The notes beneath the pieces were generated by a model. It was given only the letters and a program-made list of their open reading frames with translations. It did no database searches and was not told the origin of the DNA. Source: Bizionia sp. (lineage in GTDB: Bacteria; Bacteroidota; Bacteroidia; Flavobacteriales; Flavobacteriaceae). Taken from it: a DNA stretch of 8,449 nt. Positions 1 through 5,656 of the stretch are shown here, one piece after another (within the stretch, counting starts at the first letter, position 1; the number at the start of each line of letters is the position of its first letter). A program made the position numbers and the translations under genes. The stretch is from contig JAGPVI010000372.1 in NCBI GenBank assembly GCA_018067115.1, forward strand, positions 1 through 8,449, read 5' to 3'.

Positions 1-927
1 AATTTGCACCGCGACTTCATCTTTACAGGGTTTATTAGGAAAAAAACTCTCTGAAATCTCTAAATCACTCCCAGAAACAAAATTCCAGTTAATTAAAAAC
101 TGCACTTGTAATGTTACAATAGCTTCACCTTCTAATCGCAAATGTGTATCTCTCCAATACGCCTTGTCATTTGGATAATTAACATAAGCATCAGAAATAT
201 TTATGCCTCCAATATACCCAATGGCACCATCTATAATTACAATTTTACGATGGTTTCTATAATTCATACGTCCCGTAAACTTTGGAAATAGCACGGGCAT
301 AAAAGAATAAAATTCGACACCACATTCCTTAAGTTTAGTTTTCATTTTGCGTGTAATACTACTCCCAACGTCATCTATACTTAACCGTACTTTTACACCG
401 TCTTTCGCCTTATCACAGAGAATATTTAAAACTTTAGTCCCAATATTATCATCCTTAATAATATAATATTCTATGTGAATGTGATGCTCTGCCGCCTTTA
501 AATCCTCAAGTAAACGCTCGAATTTATTCTCACCATTCAGTAATATTTCAACTTTATTACATTTGGTTAAAGGTGCCTTGTCACTCTTTTGAAGTAGCTT
601 AACTAGTTTTATTTTATCGTCTAAAAACTCGTGTTCTAAAGCATCTAATTCCGACTTAGATTGCTCTAAACTCTCGTTTAATCTTTTAACAATATTCTGA
701 TTTAAAATATTTTTTCTATTAAATATTTTACTCTTCCTATATTCTTGACCAAATAAGTAATAAACTAAAAGTCCTAAAAAAGGAAAAAACACTAAAACTA
801 TAATATAGGATAGTGTTTTTGTTGGGTTTATATTTCTAAATAACAGCGTACTTACCGCAGAAATGGCAAGCAGGTAGTTAATTACAATTAAAACATACCA
901 AATGTTATCTTGTAGAAAATTTAGCAT
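1..927 (-). CDS. cls: Cardiolipin synthase (phospholipase D family), 3' end off the window
   Basis: This is the N-terminal 309 residues of a cardiolipin synthase, which joins phosphatidyl groups to make cardiolipin at the inner membrane. I translated it by hand from the ATG at 927-925. Two hydrophobic segments (about residues 8-30 and 39-60, the second ending YYLFG) match the membrane anchor of ClsA-type enzymes. A charged, probably helical stretch (about 80-115) follows. The first phospholipase D domain has VRLSIDDVGSS (180-190) and a complete HKD motif in NHRKIVIIDG (His226, Lys228, Asp233), followed by GGINIS. The second HKD domain, needed for activity in this family, would lie beyond position 1, so completeness cannot be judged. 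The start overlaps the stop of the lytic transglycosylase gene as TAATG, which suggests translational coupling. Family assignment is firm; the substrate is inferred from the family. Confidence 0.9.
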   Translation of the reverse strand, partial: MLNFLQDNIWYVLIVINYLLAISAVSTLLFRNINPTKTLSYIIVLVFFPFLGLLVYYLFGQEYRKSKIFNRKNILNQNIVKRLNESLEQSKSELDALEHEFLDDKIKLVKLLQKSDKAPLTKCNKVEILLNGENKFERLLEDLKAAEHHIHIEYYIIKDDNIGTKVLNILCDKAKDGVKVRLSIDDVGSSITRKMKTKLKECGVEFYSFMPVLFPKFTGRMNYRNHRKIVIIDGAIGYIGGINISDAYVNYPNDKAYWRDTHLRLEGEAIVTLQVQFLINWNFVSGSDLEISESFFPNKPCKDEVAVQI

Positions 928-1856
928 TAACGTTTGCTGGTATAATATCCTTCTCTAGGAATGTCTATATGATATTGTTTACGAGATTTATTATTCAAAC
1001 TATTCTCTCTTAACCACGGATTATGGATTTTTAAAATTTTATAATTAATTCCTAAATCTTTTGAAAATTGAGCAAAATTAGACACCGCTGTATCTACTGC
1101 TACTTTGTAAGTAGGCACAAAACTATACAAGTCTTTTGGTCTAAAATTAAAACCATAGGTATCTGGGTTAGATAGAATTTCTTTTAAAGCTACAATTCTA
1201 AAAATATATCGACCGGTTTCTTCTCCTAGCAATAAATCGTAATACTCTTCTACTTTCTGCTCGTTTAAACGACGAGAAACACCATAATTCCCTGCATTAT
1301 AAGCCGCTGCTGCCAACGTCCAAGACCCTAAACGCTCTTTAGAATCCTTCAAATATTTACAAGCAACTTCTGTAGCCTTTACTAGATGATAACGCTCATC
1401 TACATTATCATTAACTTCTAGTCCGTTTTCTTTTGCAGTAGCCGGCATAATCTGCCAAAAACCGCTTGCTCCCGCTGGAGAACGCGCATTTGTTAATCCG
1501 CTTTCTATAACTGCTAGGTATTTAAAATCATCAGGAATTCCATTCTTTTTGAGAATAGGCTCTATTATTGGAAAATACTTTTTGGCGCGTTTAAACATTA
1601 ATAATGCGTTAGACTGCCAATAGGTATTTACTAACAATTCGCGATCCATTCGTTCTAAAATATCTGGATTCTGTAATGGCAATGCCTCTCCTGCAAAATC
1701 TAATTTTTCCGGTACTTGCAATGCATATACATTATACTCATTTTTTATTGTCTTTTCTAAATACTCGTCTGTTGGCGCCTCTTGAAACGCGTTAATTGAT
1801 ACAGCTCCAACCGCCAATAAACCCACCGCCATTAATCCTTTCTGTATGTATTTCAT
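927..1856 (-). CDS. MltD-like membrane-bound/periplasmic lytic transglycosylase (GH23 SLT domain)
   Basis: This 309-residue exported protein is predicted to cleave peptidoglycan glycan strands to 1,6-anhydro-MurNAc ends. A signal peptide covers residues 1-23 (MKYIQKG, then a hydrophobic stretch, INA-F). There is no lipobox Cys, so unlike E. coli MltD it is probably not a lipoprotein. The SLT domain covers about 105-225. It shows the catalytic Glu118 in AVIESGL, GASGFWQIMPATA (129-141) and AYNAGN (185-190), all family hallmarks. After it, residues 245-305 (FAQFSKDLGI, KIHNPWLR, YHIDIPRE) resemble the short segment that follows the SLT domain in MltD, but no LysM repeats come after it. The downstream cls start overlaps its stop; the upstream hydrolase gene ends 53 bp away. 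No Shine-Dalgarno sequence precedes the start, as is normal for Bacteroidota. The enzyme class is clear; the exact MltD subtype is inferred. Confidence 0.92.
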   Translation of the reverse strand: MKYIQKGLMAVGLLAVGAVSINAFQEAPTDEYLEKTIKNEYNVYALQVPEKLDFAGEALPLQNPDILERMDRELLVNTYWQSNALLMFKRAKKYFPIIEPILKKNGIPDDFKYLAVIESGLTNARSPAGASGFWQIMPATAKENGLEVNDNVDERYHLVKATEVACKYLKDSKERLGSWTLAAAAYNAGNYGVSRRLNEQKVEEYYDLLLGEETGRYIFRIVALKEILSNPDTYGFNFRPKDLYSFVPTYKVAVDTAVSNFAQFSKDLGINYKILKIHNPWLRENSLNNKSRKQYHIDIPREGYYTSKR

Positions 1857-1909
1857 CTTCGTATAGTTTTTTATAAATTTAAAAAATATTGCTTTCTCTG
1901 CCTATATAT

Positions 1910-2572
1910 TTAACCTAAAATTAGCTTTGGTAAATTCTCGTTAAACCATTTATACTTATTGAGTATCATTATATGTGTGCCTCCTTTAATAGTAATACAA
2001 TCGCTTAAATAATGATGCGGAAAAACCAAATCTGCATCTCCGTGAATATGAATGGCTTCTGGTATGGCCTCATCTTGATCCCAACATACCATTTCTTTAA
2101 TCGCCCAGTCTAAATATTTTTTATCGTTAACAGATAGGTATTTTTTATAGAGCTCCACACGTTTTGTAACGGTTTCTCCAAAGGCGAATTTTGTTAACAA
2201 ATCCATATTAGCGAGTAACTGGGTAGGTAATAATTTATAGGCTTTGGTAGCCCGCAATACTTTTAAACGCCTAGGCATCTCCCGTCTTGTTTTTACACTA
2301 GAGACCACGAAAAGTTTCCGTAATTTAATGTGTTTACTCATTTCTTGAACCAATACGCCACCAAAAGACACCCCTAAAAGCACTATATTTTCGTGTTTAA
2401 TATCCTTTATTATACGCAACGCATAATCTTTTAATGTCTCATTATCTAACGGAATAATCCAATGTAATTTATGCAGCTGAAACTGGTCTTTTGGCAATGA
2501 TAAATTATCGAATATTGATGGGTTCGCAGCCATTCCTGGCATTAAATAAATATGGATTAAATCTTGACTCAT
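1910..2572 (-). CDS. Small alpha/beta hydrolase, substrate unknown
   Basis: This 220-residue cytoplasmic protein has no signal peptide and an alpha/beta-hydrolase fold. The nucleophile elbow is GVSFGG with Ser69. The acid is most likely Asp181 in IHGDADLVFP. The catalytic His is His200 in GGTHIMIL. All three triad residues are therefore present and correctly ordered. The N-terminal MPGMAANPSIF looks like the oxyanion-hole loop (the HG-type loop of the fold). A basic insert of about 80 residues (roughly 95-170), between the strand carrying the elbow and the strand before the acid, forms the lid or cap. It is short for the family, and nothing in it identifies a substrate. It is the first gene of a same-strand set with the lytic transglycosylase and cardiolipin synthase, so a role in lipid or envelope metabolism is possible but only inferred from position. 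It is divergent from the GNAT-like gene, with 114 bp between the two starts. Confidence 0.85.
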   Translation of the reverse strand: MSQDLIHIYLMPGMAANPSIFDNLSLPKDQFQLHKLHWIIPLDNETLKDYALRIIKDIKHENIVLLGVSFGGVLVQEMSKHIKLRKLFVVSSVKTRREMPRRLKVLRATKAYKLLPTQLLANMDLLTKFAFGETVTKRVELYKKYLSVNDKKYLDWAIKEMVCWDQDEAIPEAIHIHGDADLVFPHHYLSDCITIKGGTHIMILNKYKWFNENLPKLILG

Positions 2573-2615
2573 AAGGTTTTAACAATATACATTTACTAAT
2601 GATGATTATTATGCG

Positions 2616-2623
2616 TAAATTTG
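2616..2623 (+). promoter_or_regulatory. Candidate Bacteroidota -7 promoter element for the GNAT-like gene
   Basis: TAAATTTG matches the Bacteroidota sigma-A -7 consensus TAnnTTTG in all fixed positions. It lies 63 bp upstream of the GNAT-like start on the same strand, inside the divergent intergenic region. The -33 position about 20 bp upstream has only a TTTAC-like sequence rather than TTG, so the match is half a promoter. No equally good element facing the hydrolase gene was found in this gap. Confidence 0.4.
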
Positions 2624-2686
2624 GAATATAAATTTATAAAATAGTTAGCACTATTTTTAGAATCTTCACTCACAAAACCCATAATT

Positions 2687-2983
2687 ATGATAGATGCTGC
2701 TGAACTCGTTGATAATGAATTTCAACGACAATTTGAATTAACTATTGATGGCCATTTTGCGAAAATTGAATACTCTTTACAAGAACGTAAAATTTTCTTA
2801 ACGAAATTAATTATTCCTGAAGGTATCACTAATGAAAACTTTAAGGATGAATTTTTAAAACTCGTTTTCGAAAATATTAAAGACCGCAATTTAAGCATTG
2901 TACCAACAAATCCAGAAATCGCAAAATTTGTAAGACGAAACAGACAATACAAAAGCTTGCTTCCCGTAGGCTTAAGAATTTAA
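2687..2983 (+). CDS. Short GNAT-like protein (COG2388/YjdJ type) with degenerate acetyl-CoA site
   Basis: This is a 98-residue protein whose length and overall pattern fit the very short Gcn5-related acetyltransferases of the COG2388 type. These have FEL..DG..A.IEY near the N-terminus and a VVP.CP...Y..RHPEY-like end. Here I see FELTIDGHFAKIEY (16-29), IIPEGI (42-47) and SIVPTNPEIAKFVRRNRQY (70-88). Two family hallmarks are missing. The glycine-rich acetyl-CoA loop (usually G-K-G-I-G/A after the VPEE segment) is replaced by TNENFKDE. The usual Cys after VVP-L is replaced by TN. It may thus bind acyl-CoA poorly or have a non-catalytic role. It stands alone on the plus strand, has no partner gene, and is followed at once by a strong bidirectional terminator. 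The gene is real, as judged by its family resemblance and own terminator; its activity is doubtful. Confidence 0.75.
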   Translation: MIDAAELVDNEFQRQFELTIDGHFAKIEYSLQERKIFLTKLIIPEGITNENFKDEFLKLVFENIKDRNLSIVPTNPEIAKFVRRNRQYKSLLPVGLRI

Positions 2984-2984
2984 C

Positions 2985-3018
2985 AAAAAAAAGTCAAGCG
3001 CTAAGCTTGACTTTTTTT
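2985..3018. terminator. Bidirectional rho-independent terminator
   Basis: A perfect 8-bp stem, AGTCAAGC (2992-2999) with GCTTGACT (3005-3012), has a 5-nt loop. It is flanked by an A run on the left and a T run on the right, so each strand ends in a U tract. It begins 1 bp after the GNAT-like stop (2983) and ends 3 bp before the mtaB stop (3021-3023 on the minus strand), so one hairpin serves both convergent genes. Confidence 0.9.
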
Positions 3019-3020
3019 AT

Positions 3021-4349
3021 TTATATTAGTTCTTTAGCAAATTCAAATCTCACCATACCATCATCATCAATACTCGTTAGTTCTATAGTGTGTAGGGTAT
3101 TTACTAACTCTGGATTCCATGGTGCTTTTACTTTTACGTAGTTTTCTGTAAAGCCGTGAATATAACCTTCTTTATTTTCACTTTCAAAAAGCACTTCTCG
3201 TGTGCTGTTTAACTGGCTTTCGTAAAAAGAACGTCGTAGCTTAGCACTTAGGCCTCGCAACATTTTACTGCGCTTAGCTCGTACGTTTTTGGGCACTACA
3301 CCCTCCATATCGGCAGCGACCGTGTTATCTCTTTCCGAATATGTAAACACGTGTAAATATGAGATATCTAGAGTGTTTAAAAAATTATAGGTTTCTAAAA
3401 ATAACTCATCTGTTTCTCCGGGAAAACCAACAATAACATCCACACCAATACACGCGTGTGGCATTACCTCTTTTATTCTATTTACGCGATCCACATATAA
3501 TTCTTTCAAATAGCGACGACGCATCAATTTTAATATTTCGTTACTTCCACTTTGCAATGGAATATGGAAATGCGGAACAAACGTTCTGCTTTTAGAAACA
3601 AAATCTATGGTTTCATTTTTAAGCAAATTAGGCTCTATAGAAGAGATCCGTAAACGTTCTATACCTTCAACAGTATCTAAAGCTTGAACCAGTTCGAAAA
3701 ACGTATGTTCGTGCTTTTTGTTTCCAAATTCACCTTTACCGTAATCACCAATATTTACACCAGTTAAAACGATTTCCTTTATATCTCTCTCTGATATTTC
3801 TTTAGCGTTCTTTAGTACATTCTGTAAATCGTCACTTCTAGAAATCCCTCGAGCCAAAGGAATTGTACAATAGGTACATTTGTAATCGCAACCATCTTGC
3901 ACCTTTAAAAACGCGCGTGTTCTATCTCCTATCGAGTAACTCCCCACATAAAAATCGGCTTCTTCGATTTCGCAAGAATGTACCTCGCCAAAATCATTTT
4001 TAGACAAGTCGTTTAAATAATCGGTGATTTTAAACTTTTCGGTAGCACCTAATACCAAATCCACACCATTAACATCTGCTAATTCTTGTGGTTTTAATTG
4101 CGCATAGCAACCTACTGCCACAACAAAAGCATCAGCATTTTTTTTCTGAGATTGTTTTACTATAGTCTTAAAACGTTTGTCGGCATTCTCTGTAACCGAG
4201 CAGGTGTTTATGACATATATATCGGCCGATTCTGAAAAATCTACACGATCAAATCCTTCCTCCTCAAAGCTTCTTGCTATTGTAGAAGTTTCAGAAAAAT
4301 TAAGCTTACATCCTAGTGTATAAAAAGCGACTTTCTTTTTGCTCGACAT
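3021..4349 (-). CDS. mtaB: tRNA (N6-L-threonylcarbamoyladenosine-37-C2)-methylthiotransferase MtaB
   Basis: MtaB is a radical-SAM enzyme that converts t6A37 to ms2t6A37 in tRNAs reading ANN codons. The 442-residue length is typical. The N-terminal methylthiotransferase domain carries its three [4Fe-4S]-binding cysteines: Cys14 (YTLGCKLNFSE), Cys50 (NTCSVTENADKR) and Cys81 (GCYAQLKP). TLGCKLN and the TENADKR segment fit MtaB rather than MiaB or RimO. The radical-SAM motif CxxxCxxC is Cys154, Cys158 and Cys161 (DGCDYKCTYC). Downstream come EIVLTGVNIGDYG, the HIPLQSGS segment and VDVIVGFPGETD, all usual for the family. The last 60 or so residues form a TRAM-like RNA-binding tail. The start at MSSKKKVAFY leaves the usual short lead before the first Cys. 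It has its own promoter element 27 bp upstream and a terminator 3 bp downstream, so it appears to be transcribed alone. Confidence 0.97.
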   Translation of the reverse strand: MSSKKKVAFYTLGCKLNFSETSTIARSFEEEGFDRVDFSESADIYVINTCSVTENADKRFKTIVKQSQKKNADAFVVAVGCYAQLKPQELADVNGVDLVLGATEKFKITDYLNDLSKNDFGEVHSCEIEEADFYVGSYSIGDRTRAFLKVQDGCDYKCTYCTIPLARGISRSDDLQNVLKNAKEISERDIKEIVLTGVNIGDYGKGEFGNKKHEHTFFELVQALDTVEGIERLRISSIEPNLLKNETIDFVSKSRTFVPHFHIPLQSGSNEILKLMRRRYLKELYVDRVNRIKEVMPHACIGVDVIVGFPGETDELFLETYNFLNTLDISYLHVFTYSERDNTVAADMEGVVPKNVRAKRSKMLRGLSAKLRRSFYESQLNSTREVLFESENKEGYIHGFTENYVKVKAPWNPELVNTLHTIELTSIDDDGMVRFEFAKELI

Positions 4350-4375
4350 ACTTATTGACTTTCTAAATTTTCGTG

Positions 4376-4383
4376 CAAATTTA
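4376..4383 (-). promoter_or_regulatory. Candidate -7 promoter element of mtaB
   Basis: Read on the minus strand this is TAAATTTG, a full match to the Bacteroidota -7 consensus TAnnTTTG, with its downstream end 26 bp before the mtaB ATG. The 19-bp spacer region upstream consists largely of the T tract of the preceding gene's terminator. The -33 position therefore falls inside the terminator hairpin and has no clear TTG. The site and position are convincing for the -7 half only. Confidence 0.55.
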
Positions 4384-4385
4384 GC

Positions 4386-4420
4386 AAAAAAAAAAGAGTG
4401 TAACTATTGCTACACTCTTT
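4386..4420 (-). terminator. Rho-independent terminator of the T9SS cargo gene
   Basis: On the minus strand a 10-bp perfect stem (AAAGAGTGTA at 4393-4402 with TACACTCTTT at 4411-4420 on the plus strand) has an 8-nt loop and is followed by a run of ten T. It lies 20 bp after the stop of the T9SS cargo gene. The T tract ends 2 bp before the mtaB -7 element. Confidence 0.9.
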
Positions 4421-4440
4421 AATTCAATATTTGAAGAAGA

Positions 4441-5295
4441 CTACTGTTTAACAATCTTTCTTGAAATTGAACCTAAATTTGATTCAATTTTTAATATATA
4501 AATACCAGAATTTAAATCTGATAGATCTAATGTTGTATTATTTGATTGCTTATCAACTAATTGCCCTGTTACAGAATATAATTCTGTAGTAAACTCTTTA
4601 ATTGTATTAGGTAAGCTAATGTTCACTTTGCTTGCAGTTGGATTTGGTGAGATAGATAAATCGGCGATAGAAAATGCATCTACACTTAAAGTAGAAAAAT
4701 CTCTAACTTCCATAACTATATGCATGTCAGGAAAACCTATACTTGCAGTTGTTGCAGGAGGTGTAATACCACAAGCAGCAGAAGAAATATACCCTGGGTT
4801 AGTTTCTCCGTTGTTGTTACTTCCAATTTGGAAACCTGTTGTATTATTTGGAGCTGTACCATTAGACTCGTCTGGGGTTTCTACACCAAACACTAATTCT
4901 GGAGCAGATACGTTAGCAGAGATTGCAACATCTACTATAGTACCAGTGGCAGCATCTGTTAATGGCACACTTACTCTAGAGATTTCGGTTAAAGTTCCCG
5001 CAGGAAATGCTCCACCTGTATTACTATAAATAATAACATCTACAGAAAAATTTGCTGAAGCATTTGATACAGCTTCTACTGCAAAAGAAACTTCTTGTAC
5101 GTTAAAAGTTGATGCATATGGTGTTAAATCGAAAACGCGATAAAAAATATTATCTGATACGACACCAGTTCCAGAACAAGCAACAGAGTTTGCTGCTATG
5201 ATCGTGTTATCGGTAGTTTGTGATAATGTTACTTGAGCGTAAGTTCCACAAAAAACAAAAAAAGTTAATAATGCTAGAATGTAATTTTTTTTCAT
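4441..5295 (-). CDS. Secreted T9SS cargo protein with type A sorting domain, function unknown
   Basis: This 284-residue protein is predicted to be exported by Sec and then carried to the cell surface or medium by the type IX secretion system. The signal peptide is residues 1-20, with likely cleavage at TYA-Q. The C-terminal region (about 210-284) is a type A sorting domain: ISPNPT, then VNISLPN, ELYSVTGQLV, LDLSDLNSGIYILKI and a final basic KIVKQ. The central 180 residues are rich in Ser, Thr, Asn, Val and Ala, with few charges, and look like a beta-sandwich. SDNIFYRVFDL (47-57), GAFPAGTL (95-102), FQIGSN (155-160) and SIGFPDMHIVMEV (185-197) resemble a module I recall from other secreted flavobacterial proteins. 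No catalytic motif is recognisable. Cys40 and Cys175 are the only cysteines in the mature protein and could form a disulfide. It has its own promoter and terminator, so it is probably a single-gene transcript. Binding or adhesion is a guess. Confidence 0.88.
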   Translation of the reverse strand: MKKNYILALLTFFVFCGTYAQVTLSQTTDNTIIAANSVACSGTGVVSDNIFYRVFDLTPYASTFNVQEVSFAVEAVSNASANFSVDVIIYSNTGGAFPAGTLTEISRVSVPLTDAATGTIVDVAISANVSAPELVFGVETPDESNGTAPNNTTGFQIGSNNNGETNPGYISSAACGITPPATTASIGFPDMHIVMEVRDFSTLSVDAFSIADLSISPNPTASKVNISLPNTIKEFTTELYSVTGQLVDKQSNNTTLDLSDLNSGIYILKIESNLGSISRKIVKQ

Positions 5296-5324
5296 AATCT
5301 TTATTTTAAAGTGTTAGTGACTAC

Positions 5325-5354
5325 CAAATATAAAAAATAAAAGTTATTATACAA
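5325..5354 (-). promoter_or_regulatory. Bacteroidota sigma-A promoter of the T9SS cargo gene
   Basis: On the minus strand TTG (5354-5352) is followed after exactly 19 bp by TATATTTG (5332-5325). This fits the Bacteroidota promoter form TTG-N19-TAnnTTTG with both halves matched. The -7 element ends 29 bp before the ATG at 5295, giving an expected leader of roughly 20-25 nt. Confidence 0.7.
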
Positions 5355-5656
5355 CATTATATTTTTATAAAAATGACAAAGAGAATTTTACACCTTAAAA
5401 TGTTAAGTGCTTTTAAACAAACACATAGACTAATACGTATACACCATATATAGCTTCTATAACTCAAAAAATCAATCGCTTTCGCATTCACAATGCATAA
5501 AAATTAAATAGCAGAGATTTTGGCACGAGACTTATTATGATTTAAGAAGTTTTGCAGATAGCATGTTTATAAGCTAAAGTATAGGGGGTAACTTTTTTTT
5601 CTAGAATTGATTCCCGTATTTTTACCAAGTAAACACGTTCTCAACCTAATTATAAT
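5355..5656. other. Intergenic region between divergent genes, no gene found
   Basis: The gap between the divergent T9SS cargo gene and the substrate-binding protein gene is 361 bp (5296-5656), and this is the part beyond the cargo promoter. It is A/T-rich with no convincing ORF, RNA gene, repeat or hairpin terminator. The only oddity in composition is a GGGGG run (5583-5587) next to a long T run (5593-5600). For the plus-strand gene I see no full promoter: TAACTTTT at 5589-5596 matches the -7 form at seven of eight positions but lacks a -33 TTG. The region is long enough to hold a regulatory leader or an operator, but nothing specific is visible. Confidence 0.5.

Noticed and set aside
2722..2952. 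76-codon minus-strand open frame opposite the GNAT-like gene
   Set aside because: It is contained within the GNAT-like gene and shows no family resemblance, while the plus-strand frame has a clear family pattern and its own terminator.
4619..5029. 136-codon plus-strand open frame opposite the T9SS cargo gene
   Set aside because: It lies wholly inside the well-supported minus-strand gene, has no recognisable domain, and its composition is the mirror of the Thr/Val/Ala-rich cargo coding sequence.
5373..5453. 26-codon plus-strand open frame (MTKRILHLKM...) in the intergenic region
   Set aside because: It is short, has no promoter or recognisable similarity, and is expected by chance in A/T-rich DNA.
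5583..5600. GGGGG run followed by a T run as a possible regulatory or terminator element
   Set aside because: There is no complementary stem next to the T run and no consensus match, so nothing specific can be claimed.
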